From: Selaginella moellendorffii
Lineage: Eukaryota > Streptophyta > Lycopodiopsida > Selaginellales > Selaginellaceae
Direction: 5' to 3'
Assembly (NCBI RefSeq): GCF_000143415.4
Contig: NW_003314292.1
Coordinates: 1,129,666 to 1,193,665 of the forward strand
DNA: 64,000 nt
Shown in pieces: positions 29,524-42,200 of the stretch (the stretch's first letter is position 1; each line of letters opens with the position of its first letter). Below the pieces are notes generated by a model that did no database searches, was not told the origin of the DNA, and was given only the letters and a program-made list of their open reading frames with translations. Both the position numbers and the translations under genes were made by a program.

Positions 29524-30447
29524 TTAAGCTGCACGAGCTTTTTTCACGATCAAGTCGCTGCCGCTGGGAAGACTCCTCTTCACTCCACAGCACCTGCTGC
29601 GTGTCACCGTCTCGCTCTTGCTACTTCTGCTGCAATGCTTCATGATCCAGGGATGTGCAAGCACACGGTCCAGCGTTACCCTCTTGCTCAGTTCGACAGC
29701 TAACATCCCCTGGAGGAGATCCTCCACTTGGTCTGAGCCAAAACCAGTTGGAAATGCTCCCGCTCTCAAGAAATCGATCTCCATTCTCGACTTGTAACTC
29801 CTCAACAGCTCGTATGCAATGACTCCCAAACCCCACACATCAATGGCTGCCGTGTAGAAGCTCTGTGATTCTCCCTTGCGACCCTTAGTCGCCATCACCT
29901 CTGGTGCCATATACTTCTCTGTGCCACAGTACTTTGACATCTCCCTGTGCAGGTCTGTGGCTATCCCGAAGTCTCCAATCAGAACATCGTGCACACCAGT
30001 GGCATTGAGCTTGACAAGAATGTTCTCCGGCTTGAGATCCCGGTGGATAATTCCCCTGGAGTGGATCTCCTTGAGCGTTTCAGCCAGCTTCTTGATGGTC
30101 TTCAGTGCATCCTCCTCCCTCATCGGCCCGCAATTGATCAATCCCTCGCATAGATTTGGACCGCACAGCTCCATGACAATGGTGCCATAGCACTTGGCAC
30201 CATCTCTCTCCCTGACAAAACCCTTGAAGGAGACGACCCCAGGGCAGGCGTGAAGCTTGGACATGAGCCGAGCTTCTCTCTCGGCATCACTCCCCGATCG
30301 AAACAACTTTCCAGCATATGTGTTGCGGCCATTATGGATCATGAAAACTTGCCCTTGCCCTCCACATCCCAGCTGCTTGCCCCTCATGTAAAACTTGAGA
30401 AGCTCACTACAGTCATCCTCGCTCAACTCACCAGTGTCACGCGCCAT
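29524..30447 (-). CDS. Serine/threonine protein kinase, intronless (copy A)
   Basis: 307 residues, ATG at 30447. All kinase subdomains are present in order: the Gly loop GCGGQGQVF (about residues 23-31), Lys in TYAGKLF, HRDLKPEN (about 137-144), DFG in LIGDFGIATD, GTEKYMAPEV, and DVWGLGVIAYELL. A basic tail KRSLPSGSDLIVKKARAA could be a bipartite nuclear signal. The catalytic residues are intact, so activity is plausible; the closest group looks like CDPK/CAMK-type kinases, but no EF-hands follow. The substrate is unknown. It differs from the copy at 52274-53197 at 18 positions by my count, and both are open, which suggests that both are, or recently were, constrained. Confidence 0.85.
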   Translation of the reverse strand: MARDTGELSEDDCSELLKFYMRGKQLGCGGQGQVFMIHNGRNTYAGKLFRSGSDAEREARLMSKLHACPGVVSFKGFVRERDGAKCYGTIVMELCGPNLCEGLINCGPMREEDALKTIKKLAETLKEIHSRGIIHRDLKPENILVKLNATGVHDVLIGDFGIATDLHREMSKYCGTEKYMAPEVMATKGRKGESQSFYTAAIDVWGLGVIAYELLRSYKSRMEIDFLRAGAFPTGFGSDQVEDLLQGMLAVELSKRVTLDRVLAHPWIMKHCSRSSKSETVTRSRCCGVKRSLPSGSDLIVKKARAA

Positions 30448-31002
30448 CGCTCCCAGACCTTCTTGCTGAATGGAAGACCTAGCTTCTTCAAAACGGGTTT
30501 ATATCGACGGCTGGGATGATGTTTGATGGACGGTGGCGATTTCATGGGACAACCTGCCAAGTAGTGACGCTAGTGTCTTCTCGCCCAAAACATTGGTGGA
30601 TCATCAGCTCTATCTGTTTGGAAATAAACCATCCGGATGAGGTGGGAGGATACTACCACTACACCAGCTGCGCTTCACCATGGAAAAACCTTAGTTACAC
30701 GAGGCAGTGACAAAAATTTCTCTAAGTTCTACTATAAACTAAGTCGTCACAAAACGTTTGGTCTTATGAGCTCGATGCTTTCAAAGACGAGTTATATGTG
30801 CCTGGATTGCTGTGTTGAATCATGTGTTGGATTATTAAACTTGTTGCCACAGGCCGTTGGCCTTCCACTTCCCGGGGGTATAAAACGGTGAGCTCTTCCC
30901 TGATTTTTGCTCTAGTCGCTTCGTTTCCTTTCCTGGTCTCAGAGTGCCGAATTTTGTGAATCTCATTCATCGCAATGCAGGTCCTTTCGATCGATCATCC
31001 TC
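30448..31002. other. Intergenic DNA upstream of kinase copy A
   Basis: No gene is seen. The matching stretch in copy B is 53198-53737. It should hold the kinase promoter; no TATA box stands out. Confidence 0.4.
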
Positions 31003-31520
31003 ATGATAGCTACGACGAGAGAACGAAGGATAGATCCTCAAAACTTTATCGTGCTTCGCAGCAAGCGCATTGATGTCGATCATCACTTCACTCTGCTTCT
31101 TGTCGAGAAAATTTTGTCAAGAAAGCCTTCAGCCTTCCACCTTTGCGGGCTCTTCGTCTCGAGTAGATCTTTCCCCGGGATTTGCACGAAATTTCCTACA
31201 TCTTTTCGTCTAAGCCAAAAACTGGAAGAACTCACCAATGCCCCCAGCACTCTGGCAGCGACGCGAGCTCCTTCTCCATCCTACTCGCCATTTCCTGGCG
31301 GATCTGGCGCTGCAGCTCCCTTGTCCCAGCCATGGTCGATTGCGCGTGCTGATTCGTCTGAATTTCGCAGCCAGTGGCAGGGATCGTCCCATGTCACGCC
31401 GTGGCGCGTCTTGGGGAACGATATCCTCGGCACGGCAGGATCGAATTGCTGCAATGCGCGATCTGGAAGAGAAGAGAGTGCGCGCGGCAAAACACCATAA
31501 AGCCCTTGCTTGGCAAGCAT
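31003..31520 (-). pseudogene. Oligopeptidase B 5' stub (copy A)
   Basis: ATG at 31520 starts MLAKQGLYGVLPRALSSLPD, leading to the conserved N-terminal KTRHGVTWDDPCHWL, then MAGTRELQRQIRQEMASRME in a second exon and MIDINALAAKHDKVLRI-like sequence at the 3' limit. The rest of the protein is absent. It lies head-to-head with the RMI1 stub at 31548. Confidence 0.65.
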
Positions 31521-31547
31521 ATTCCTGGAACCTTTCAAGCTAGCAAA

Positions 31548-31887
31548 ATGGCGGGAGGAGGAGCGGGTTGTGGAGATTATGGCTTCTCGTGGAATGTGGC
31601 CTAAGGCGCAGTGGCTTTCTTCTTGCCTGCGCGAGCAGATCGGAGCGTCATAGTTGCCGGTAGACTTGTGCACCAAGAAATGCTTTGCGCAGCTCCTCGC
31701 TGCCGATTTCAATCTCGTCACCGATGCTGTGCTTCCTCCAGGGGTCCAGGCGATGCACAAAGTGGAGCTAGCGGGCCCTTTCGTTCTACAAGTAAGTGAA
31801 AGTTTTTCTATATTTTTTTTTATCGACGGGAGTATGGCACACAGTTAGATGAAACGGTGGACATTTGCTGCGGCCTCAAGGATCGCT
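31548..31887 (+). pseudogene. RMI1 5' stub (copy A, second)
   Basis: Exon 1 equivalent of 54362-54598. The ATG is lost and a TAG replaces the Gln codon after IGAS (about 31651). The donor GTAAGTG at 31792 and the start of exon 2 (LDETVDICCGLKDRY) are kept, then gypsy sequence takes over at about 31888. Confidence 0.8.
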
Positions 31888-33039
31888 ACCGGGACCAAGA
31901 CCGAGACCAAGGCCGAGGCCGGGACCGAGTCTGAGTCCGAGTCCGAGTCCGAGTTTGAGAGGGTGAAAGCCCAAAGTGTTCGTCTCCCAGACCCTGGGGG
32001 CTTTGGTGAGCTCCAAAAGTATACTAGGGGGAGGACTCCAGTGGAGCCCATTTGGCCAGGAAAGGCCAGTTTAGCCCAGGAAGGCTGTGCCCAAGTGTTG
32101 GGTGATGGGATATCCATTGAGAAGTCCAAGACTAGAGTGAATACAGACTGACAAGTGGGGTAGCTTGGTGAAGTGTTCAAGAGCCGACTCTAGTTCCCCC
32201 AGGAGATCGAATGGCCGATGCTCCCAGTCCAAGTGTGGGTGGCACTACCTACTTGGATACCTAATGTGGCTCAACGGAACCTCGCTCTAAACCCATGGCT
32301 AGAGCACCTAAAGGCAGAAGGTGGGGAGAGTACCCACGGGGCCTGCATAAGGCCACAGTGTTCCGAAATGTTGTCCCGAAGTCCCAGCCTGTGAAAAGGA
32401 AGAGGAGCAATCCTCGAGTGTAGAAACCAGGGATGCAGTGATGGGAGGAGGAAGTCCCAGGAGACTAGGGGACTTAGTGGTCGGGCATGTGGGCCTTGAA
32501 CAAGTGGCAGTGATAGCAAACACAGCCATGGATAGAAAGGGTCTTGGTGAGGACCGGAAAGGGATATTGGGGAAGGCTATTCCCCATGCCTACGGGCATC
32601 CTAAGGATACTAAGGAGTGGATTTGGGATAATCAATCATGGATGGATGCCCCAGTCCTTGAGAGACAGGACGGTGACGCAACTGGTGTTAGACCACCGGT
32701 GTGACCAAGGTAAAGGAGCATAGCCTTAGCGTAATGGGCTGATATGTCGGTGGTATCTTGGGGTGTCGATCTTAGGACTGGACATGTGGAGCACTTTGAC
32801 TAAGTGCAAAGGATGAGTGGCATAGATGCCATTCTCGGGACAAGCAGGTCCTATGTCCTGAGTTGGACTTATGAAGGTTGTGAGTGAGACTCCTCAAAGT
32901 GGTCAGAGGTGTGGTTAAGTGACTAAAGTAGAATGGAAAATTTAGTCACTTACATACATCTTTGAAGCGGGCTTGTTGTAATGGAAAAGCACTTTTGTGT
33001 TACTTGTTGTTTATTTATGACTTGGGGGACCAAGGCACG

Positions 33040-35735
33040 TGCAGGGGAGAAGCAGTAGTACAGGATGTACTTGACGAGTTTTCTGATGTTTTTCCATTTG
33101 AACTTCTTCATGGGTTGCCTCCATTACGAGGTGTGGAGCATGGGATTATATTGGAGCCGGGGATGCGGCCAATTTACCGGCATCCATTTTGGTTAAGTTA
33201 TGCGGAGGAGCAAGAAGTTCAACAACAAGTCAAGGGTTACTTGAGTTTGGATTTATTTAGCCAAGTAAGTCTCCGTTTAGTGCTCCGGCCTTGCTTGTGA
33301 AGAAGAAAGACAGTTTAATGTGGATGTGTATTAACTACTGTGCTTTGAACAAGAAGATAGTGAAGGATAAGATGCCAATGGCACATGTGGATGATATTTT
33401 AGACAAGTTTGGTGAAGCATGAGTGTTTACCAAGATTGATCTAAGGAGTGGATATCATCAGATTGCAATGGATGATGCATTTATCTCCAAGACGGCATTC
33501 AACACAAGCTTTGGACATTTTGAGTTTACAGTTATGCCATTTGGTTTGACGAATGCACTAGCCACATTTACTCGGTTGATGATGGAGGTATTTAGGCATT
33601 ATCTTTATGAGTTTGTGGAGATTTTCTTGGATGAGATTCTTGTTTTTAGCAAGAATATGGGGAGCATAACGTGCATTTGCGCAAAGTTCTTTTATTACTT
33701 CGAGATAGCAAACTTTATGCCAAGAAGAGAAAATGTGAGTTTGCAAAGTTAGAGGTGGAATATTTAGGCCATATTGTGATATTTAAGGGTGTCAAGACAG
33801 ATCCAAGGAAGGTGGCTGTGGTGGAAAACTAGCCTACACCGACTACAGTGGCCGAGTTGTATAGTTTTCTTGGTATGGTTAGTTACTACTAATGTTTCTA
33901 GCATAAGTTTGTAGAGGTGGCTATGTTTACGATGCTTTTGACATGGTTATTACGCAAGAATGTGTCATTCGAATGGAAGAAGCCACAAGAGAAGAGTTTT
34001 GTGGCACTGAAACGATTGTTGAGCGAAACTCTAGTGCTTCACATTGTTGATCTATCAAAACCTTATGAGGTGACATGCGATGCAAGTGGTTATGCATTGG
34101 GAGGAGTTCTCATGCAAGAGGGACAACCTATTGCATATGAGAGTCAAACTTTGAATTTCATGGAGCAACGCTATTCCACATATAAGTAAGAGTTACTCTC
34201 TATTGTTCATGCTTTGCGGACGTGACAGCATTATCTTTATGGTGCAGTGTTTGTGGTGTTGACAGATTACAAACCACTTGTGTATCTTTTCACACAGAAG
34301 GAGTTGAACACTAAGCAAGCTCGTTGGATGGTCAAACTCATGGAGTTTAAGGAGTTTCCTATTGAGTATCGTCCAGGAAAATCAAATGTGACGGCAGATG
34401 CTTTATCTCGTGTTCGTCATGTGACAATGTTACAAACACAATTTTATCATCATTTGAGTAAGGTGGTCAGCGAGTTTGGGTAGTTTGTTGAGCATGCTTA
34501 AGCTCAAGATGTTAAGGTGGCCTCTTTGCAAGACCAGATGGAAGCCCCTTTCTCATTGGTGGATAGGATTCTCTACTACAATGACTATGTATATTTGTCA
34601 CAGGTGGATGTGTTAATTACTCAAGTTTTATCCCACTATTATAATCATCTAGAAGCCAGTCATTTTAGGGGGAAAAAGACGTATGAGTTGATTAAGCACA
34701 ATTTTTATTGGAGGAATATAAAAGCTAATATCCTCAAGTATTGTAAATCATGCGAGCTCTGTTAGCAGGTTAAGGTGCCACAGGAAAAGCTAAGGGGACT
34801 TTTGCAACCTTTACCTATTCCTAAGAGCTGTTGGTGTAGTATTTCTATGGACTTCATTACTTGTTTACCACGAACATTGAGGCAAAAGGAGCAAGTATGG
34901 GTTATAGTGGATTGGTTGACGAAGTATGTGCGGTTGTTGGCTCTTCAGAAGATTGTCATTGCCTCAGACTTGGCTGTGGTTTACTTGGAGAAGGTTTTTC
35001 CTGATTTTGGTTTGCCGGAGAATATCATTAATGATCAAGATTCAAAGTTCACTAGTGGATTTTGGAAGAGCTTTGCAAAGGCTATGCAAGTGACTTTGAA
35101 ACTCTCGAGTAGAGATCATTCTCAGACGGATGGGCAAACCAAGCGTGTGAATCAGGTGGTGAAGGATATGCTACGTTGTAGTATTGGTCAAAGGCAAGGA
35201 TAGTGGGATCTATATCTTCCATTAGTGCAATTTGCTTACAACAATAGCCAATACAGTGGAACCAAGCTAAATCCTTACTTTGCCATGTTTGAAAGGCATC
35301 CTTGAATAGCGGTGGAGTTGAGATTGCATTTAAGTAAGGACGTTCAAGATAAGCTTGATTCTGAGGCGACTAATCTGGCTACAGAACTTGATGAGATTCT
35401 AGTGGTGTGCAAATAGAATTTGCAGGCAACTCAGGATAGAGCAGAGAAGTTTGCTAATGAGTATCGCCAATTCTGGGAATATAAGGTGGGGGATCTCGTC
35501 TTCGTGCAAGTGATCTTTCCGTCAAGTGAGCGGCAAAACACCTTGGTGCCTTTACAGACAAGGAAGAGTGATAAACTTTCCCATCAATATGCTGGTCTAT
35601 ATAAAGTGCTGGAGCGTATTGGTAAAGCGGCTTATCAGGTGTGGCTACTAGTTGGGGTGAAAATTCATCTGGAATTTTATGTCAGCCAATTGAAAGGTGT
35701 ACTATCTCAGAGTGACGGCCTAATGCCTCCTTGAT
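33040..35735 (+). pseudogene. Gypsy pol relic (RT, RNase H, integrase)
   Basis: [36 protein letters not shown], and the catalytic loop [10 protein letters not shown], where the second Asp of xxDD has become Glu. RNase H: VTCDASGYALGGVL, the split STYK*E, DYKPLVYLF, and KSNVTADALSR near 34380-34410. Integrase: HFRGKKTYELIKHNFYW with CKSCELC, DFITCLP, IINDQDSKFTSGFW, and SQTDGQTKRVNQVVK with Lys-Arg in place of the usual Glu-Arg region. There are at least ten stops and frame changes. It is inactive by both the stops and the active-site change. Confidence 0.9.
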
Positions 35736-35975
35736 GTATATGACTGTGGAAGATAGACCTGAGCAGGTTCCTTAGAAAGGGTGATCACTGGTATAACTTG
35801 TCCTTGGAACAAGGACTTTGTTAGGGGGAAGAATTGTTAGGTGCTAGCTTTGACCACATGGTCAATGTTTGTCAAAAGGACACTCAAGGGTATATTAAGG
35901 CATGTTAGGGTAAGGGACTTAACCTACTTTGTGGAGCAGCAATGCGGTTGGGTAGTGAGGGACTTCAAGAGGTGG

Positions 35976-36269
35976 TGAAGAGGTGAGAAAACCCCTCTTC
36001 GCTGGAAATCTATTGTTAGTAAGAAAACAAAAGAGACAATGGCCCGATCTCCAAGGGCAGAGAAGAAGCACGAGTAAAAGAATGCTGTGTATTGATAAGA
36101 CAAACGATGGAATGGAGATAGGGATCCACAATTTGGATTCCCCCTTTTGAAATGTTAGCGGTTCTAACTGCTAGCATATACCATATGCTGTGCATGATTT
36201 AATCTATGGCTCCGATGCAGCCTTGGGTTCAAAGTCAGAGTCCCCTGAACCTTGTTTTTGGTTGAGACA
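35976..36269 (-). repeat. 3' LTR of the Tat/Ogre-like element
   Basis: Minus-strand start TGTCTCAACCAAAAACAAGG, end TTTTCTCACCTCTTCA. The outer flank is GGTGG. Confidence 0.95.
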
Positions 36270-36288
36270 CTCTGCTCCCCTGACAGAA

Positions 36289-39200
36289 CTAGACACCGTC
36301 CTCGGTGCGAACATAGTCAGTTTCCATCGCTTGTTGCTGCTGCTGCTCCAGTCGATAGAGGCGACGTTTTTGCTGTGGGAGTGTAAGCTCGTGGTTAGGG
36401 ACGCTGTCTGGTGGATCTGTCCCATCTTCCTGGAGGTCGGCTACCTCAGCCAGCAGGGTGGTATGATCATCCTCGAGTTTTCGGTAGCGGGTGTTGAGCT
36501 CTTCGTATTTGAATTTGTAGGTGAATTCGTGAGCTGCTGATGGGGTTGATGGCTGCTTGGAGACGATCTTCCTGATGTCCCGGAGGTCAGTGCGGATCTG
36601 CTTCATCTCTTCAATCTGAGTATCCAGCCGGTGGTTTAAAGGCTCATAAAATTCCTTCTTGATCGCTCCCCGGGTGTATATGAAGGAGTCTTGCTTGAGA
36701 AGATGCTGTGCAATGTCTGCTGGTGTTGGGAAGTAGTTTGCTTGCTCGCAGTACATGCGTTGATCCAGGGCTTCAAACAACTTGCGGGTGCAGTAGCTTG
36801 GGTCGCGAAGTTTATCTTCGTACTCCTTCCTGATCTCATCATAATCACGGCGTACCTGACTCTGTGGCTGAGGCATGGTTGCTGCTCCTGCTCCTGCTCG
36901 GTGATCCTGGTGTTTCTCGCTAGGGTTCGCTCTGTTCTTGGTCCCGGGAGTTGAAGTTACTGGAGGCTGAATCTGCTTCATTGGATGTGGGTGACGTGGT
37001 TGGGCCAGATTCTGTGAGGTGGTTGGAGATGAGCTTTTCAGTTTGATGGTGGATGAACGGCCCAGATGTGGCGTTGAAATTAATTTATCCGTTGAGAAAT
37101 TTTTCGCTTGGAATTTTGTTGAAGGGGCGGAATTTTTGTGAATGCTGGTCGTGGTATTTGCTGGAGGAGACATGGTTGTGTGTTCTTCAAGTGATTGGCG
37201 AAGGTAGTCAATGTTTTCTTTTGTAGAACGTGTCAAGGAGGTCGGGGCGTTGAGAATGTTGTTCTCAGCTGGTGTAGAAATTGAGTTCTGGGCGATCAAC
37301 TGACGTTTTTCTTTGGCGATGTTGATGTGTTTGTGAGAAGTTGTCAGTTTTGGGGCTGATTCGAGTGGATGCGGGCTCTGGGGTGATTGTTGATGGTGGT
37401 GTGAGTTGTGTTCCTTGTCGCTGATGATGAGGTGCTCTCGGATCAGCGGTTTGGGAGCTGGATTCGCTGGTGTTTTGCGTGTGAAGCAGCGGCGAAGTGG
37501 AGTTGAATTGTTGGAGTGTTTGTTGCTGGAGCTGGTGTTGTTGGAGTGAGTTGAGCCTGATTGTTGAGATGCTGGCTTCGGTTTCTTGCTGGGAGTTGCT
37601 CCTTCTGATTCTGAGTGTTCTTCGGAGCTGTCGCTTTGTTCTGTGGAGTTCGTTTGGGTTGTCCATGGTTGCTTGTTGGGAAGAGCTTGGTGTAGAGCGA
37701 TCAGCAGTGGGAAGATTACTGTGCGCATGGTCCTCTTGTTGAGTGTGGCGAGGATGGTGCGGTCGAGAAGCTTGAGAAGGAGCTCGTGGAGATGATGAGC
37801 CACGTTCACACGTTTGCCGTCGAGTAGAGCTCCGTAGACTTCTGCTGTGCGCTTGCCGATGGTGCGATCTGTTGGGCGAAGTTCGTAGTAGAGGAGGAGG
37901 GCTTTGAGTCGATCCATATGCTGCTCCTCGATGTCCTCCCATGTGAGCTCACCGGTAATTTCTCGATTGGCCTTGATGATTTGCTGTGGAACTTCTCCTG
38001 AAAATTTGAGCAGTCCCTTGTTGGAGATTTTGAAAACAGAGGTGATTCTTGCTGGGCTGAGGGTGATCTCGTTGGTGCCGTCGGTTATGGTGCTGTTCTT
38101 GGGGTTGAAGGAGGCGGCCAGTTTCCTTGCTAGTTTCTGATCAGGGTGTGTTGAAAAGGCCTTGTGGAGGAGCTCGAATCCGTGGTCCTTGAGCCAGGTG
38201 GTTGTGTCGTTGCTGGGAAGCCTAGGAATATGGTGTATGACGTATCTGAGGCGTCGGGGTGGATGAGCTGGCATCTTTCTCTTCATTTTCTGCGATCGAA
38301 GTGCTCGCCCCGTTAGGGTTCTTGAAACCTGTAACTGTTGGTTGGCTGATCGTGCGGCGCTCGATTGCTGGTGATGAACGGTCAAGATTTGTTGACGGAA
38401 TTGATGTGGTTTGATTTGGCTTGATTGCAAATCAATGGTGGATATTGGTGATGAAGTTAACTCAAGTTCAACTGTTGATATTTGCTCAGGTGGCGTTGAT
38501 CCAATGGTAGCTTGGGACTTACAGATTTTTGCTGCTGTTTGTTGCTGAAGTTGGTGGATGAGTTCGTGTTGAGTTGAGTTGAGTTGTATTGAACTGATTT
38601 GAGTTAAAGTTTGTCTATTGGGGTGAGTGTTGATTGTTGGTTTTGGGGTGTTTGTCGGTTTGGGTCTGAAATTTGTTGAGGTGCTGATGTTGAATATGTT
38701 GACGTGATATGGTCGAAGCTTGTTGAGGTTGACGATCTCAGTGAAGTCTTCGGCGAGTGTGCTGACTTTGGCGGTGCCGTTGGGGTATAGTTCAATGATT
38801 TTGAAAGGTCCTTGCCAGTTGGTGTGGAGTTTTCGGCCAAGTTTGCCGATGGGTCCTCGGTACCAGAGAACATGGTCGTCGACGCTGTATTTGGGAATCT
38901 TATGCCGGGATGCTTGTCGGTCATGTCGAGCTTTTCTCTGTTTTTGGATGGCATGAAGTGTCCAGAGGGCGTTGAGTCGGAGTTCGTCGAGATGTTCGAG
39001 TTGCTGAAGCCTTTCTCGAACTGCATGTCGGGTGTCGAGATTATACTTGACGGTGACTCGCATGCTTGGGACGATGAATTCAATTGGTGTGATGGCTTCT
39101 GTTCCAAAGGCGAGTTTGAATGGCGTCATGTCAGTGGTGACTTTATACGCAGTGCGATAGGCCCAAAGTACGTCGAGAAGTTTGTCGTCCCAGTCTTTGC

Positions 39201-42200
39201 CGGAATCGTTGATGACTTTTTTGAGGATGGTCTTCAGTGTTTTGTTCGTTGCTTCTGCTTGACCGTTGCCTTGAGGATAGTATGGTGTCGACGTTTTATG
39301 TCGGAGTTTGAACTCGGTGGCGAGATGTTCGATGGTTAGGTTGATGAAGTGGGTGCCTCTATCGGTGACAAGTTCAAGTGGTGTGCCGAAACGAGTGATG
39401 ATATTTTCGTAGATGAAGGTTGCTGTTGCTTTTGCTGTGGCATGTTGGAGAGGTATTGCTTCGGCCCACTTGGTAGTGTAATCGGTGGCGACGATGATGT
39501 ACTGATTTCGTCGACGGGTGCTGACTTGGGGTCCGACGAAGTCGAGTCCCCATTTCTGAAATGGTGCCATTGGGAATGTTGGGTTGAGTTGTTGAGTCTG
39601 AGTTTTTGGTGGTAATCGATGTCTTTGACATGTGTCGCGGCGTTTGCAGAATTCTTCAGTGTCGTGCCAAAGTGTCGGCCACCAGAGGCCGGCTTGAAGA
39701 ATCTTCCGAGTGGTTGTGTCAGCAGCGAAGTGTCCGCCGGAAGGTCCATCATGAGCTTCCTTGATGATTTGAGTTGTGTGTGGCTGCTTGATGCATCGGC
39801 GAAGAATGTTGTCAATTCCGAGTTTGTAGAGAGTGCCTCCAATGATTGAGTATTGTCGGGTTTTAGCAACAAAAGTCTTCTTTTGGTCGGACGTAGTGTA
39901 CTGATCTGGAACTTTTGCTGAGTTGAGGTAACTGAAGACGTCATCGAGCCAGGTTGCTGGTATTGAAACTCGGAATAGGTTTGAGTCAGGTAAGTCATCG
40001 GTAAGTACTTCGGGTTTGTCACCGGTGGTGATCCGGCTGAGATAATCTGCTTGTTCATGATTTTTGCCGGGTTTGTGGACGATCTCGAAGTTGTATTCTT
40101 GTAGTAAAAGGAACCATCTTGATATTCGACCAGATAGTATTGGCTTGTTGATGAGGTAAAGGAGTGCCTTGTGGTCGACGAAAATTACGACTTTAGTTGA
40201 CAGTATATAGTGTCGAAACTTCTGAAGTGAGTAGATCATGCCGAGAGCTTCTTTCTCGGTGGTGGTGTAATTTCGTTCAGCTGGGTTGAGTAGTCGGCTG
40301 GCGTAGTAGATCGGTTGATCGCGGTTGTCGTGTTGAGTTTGGCTCAGAATTGCACCAGTGGCAACGTCGGAAGTGTCGACATGAATGTGGAACTCTTGTG
40401 TCCAGTCGGGCTTGGCAAGGATCGGTGCTGTTGTTAGTTTGAGTCGGAGATTATCAAATGCTTGTTGCTGTTCGGACGTCCACGTCCATTGGGCATCTTG
40501 TTTTAGTTCATCGGTGAGTGGTTTGGCAATGTGAGCGTACCTGTGGATGAATCGTCGGTGATATCCGACTTTGCCGAGGAAGCGCCGAAGTTCTTTCTGG
40601 TTCTTCGGCGGTTCAAGTTTGGAGATGACGTCAACTTTGTCCTTGTCGATGAGAATGCCATCTTTGCAGACAACGTGGCCGAGGAGTACTCCAGATTTGA
40701 CGAAGAAAGCGCATTTGTCGGGGTTGAGTGCTATGTTGTTCTCCTCACATTTGTTGAGGCATTTCTCCAGGCATTCAAGATGTTGATCTTCCGAGCTGAA
40801 AACGCTGAAGTCGTCCATGAAGACTCTCATGAAGTCAGTGAGGTAGTCTCGGAAAGTGTTGGTAACAAGCCTTTGGAAGGTGAATGGGGCGTTGCAGAGT
40901 CCAAAAGGCATTCGTCGATAAGCATAGGCTCCCCATGGACTGATGAATGCTGTCTTGTGCTGATCTTCTTCGGCGATGTGAATTTGGTTGTAGCCGGAGA
41001 AACCATCGAGGAAGGAATACATCTCGTGTCCAGCGACTGCGTCAAGAACTTCGTCGGTAAATGGTATCGGGAAGACATCTTTTTCAGTGGCGTCGTTGAG
41101 CTGTTTATAGTTGATGCAGATTCGAAGTTTGCCGTTTTTCTTTGGCACAACCACCAGTGGTGAAAGCCATATCGGATTCTGAATCGGGTAGATGTACTCA
41201 ACTTGGAGAAGCTTGTCAAGTTCTTTCTTTACTTGTTCCATCAGATTCGGGTTCATCCGGTAGGCTGCTTGTCTTCTTGGTTTTGAGTCAGGAAGAAGGG
41301 TGATGGTGTGAAGGCTGAGTTTTGGCGAAACTCCCTTAAGGTCTCGATAACTCCAAGCGAACAAGTGTTTCTTCTTTCGGAGAAGATTGATGCCTTTGTC
41401 TCGAAAACTTGCCGAGATGTCAGTGGCGAGTACAATGTAGTGTTCGTTGCCGTCGTCGGCAAGGCTGACTTTTTCGAGTTTTTGGTCTGCTGGAATTGAC
41501 GGAATGTAGGCAACTTTGTTGTGGTTATCGACTGTGAATGCCGGTGGCGCTTCGAGTTTTGTATCTCGAGTGACTGGATTGTTCAGTGCTGATGTAATCG
41601 GGGGTCGTTCTCGTTGGAAGTCGGCGACAATTCGGAAGAGGTCGATTTCGGCCAAAGGTTCGAGATCGGGGTAGGCTGTGAGAATTTGTTGTTCTTGATA
41701 GTCGTCGAGGCCATCTTCGAGATTATATTCTTCCAAGTCAATAGGTCGGTTGTGGCTGGACAGCAATTTAGTCGTTTTTGTCGACACAGTTGTTGGTCCG
41801 TCTGGTCCGTGAAGGATAAGATTGTCATTGGGCCAATCTTGATAGACTTGGGCAGTTCGGAGCCAAGGTCGACCGAGGAGAATTGAGTATCCGTCGGTCT
41901 GCTCCGGTAGTTTGAGGACGACATAGTTGACTGGTATTTCGACGCCTTGAATGGTGGTGTTGACTTTTCGGATGATGCCTCTGGGTTGAACAGATCGGTG
42001 GTCGGCCATTCGGACATTGAAAGGTGCTGGGTGAACTGGGCCAATGTTGAGTTGTTGAACAAGACTTTCTTCAATAATATTAACGCTGGAGCCGCCGTCA
42101 ATTATGGCTCCTCGAACAAGATGTTTGTCGAGTCGTAGGTCGATTGTCGGAACATCATTGTCACAATCGCCTGGTTGAATCTCGGTTCGAAATGTGTCAA

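Larger units (their letters stand above)
25594..31887. repeat. Segmental duplication, copy A
   Basis: Collinear with 46891-54710 apart from a missing piece equivalent to 50003-51253, whose absence joins the middle of oligopeptidase B (about 28622) to the middle of RMI1 (28626). Shared content: B-lectin tail, RadA 3' part, oligopeptidase B 5' part, RMI1 3' part, kinase, oligopeptidase B stub, RMI1 exon 1. The copy ends where gypsy sequence starts in RMI1 exon 2. Confidence 0.9.
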
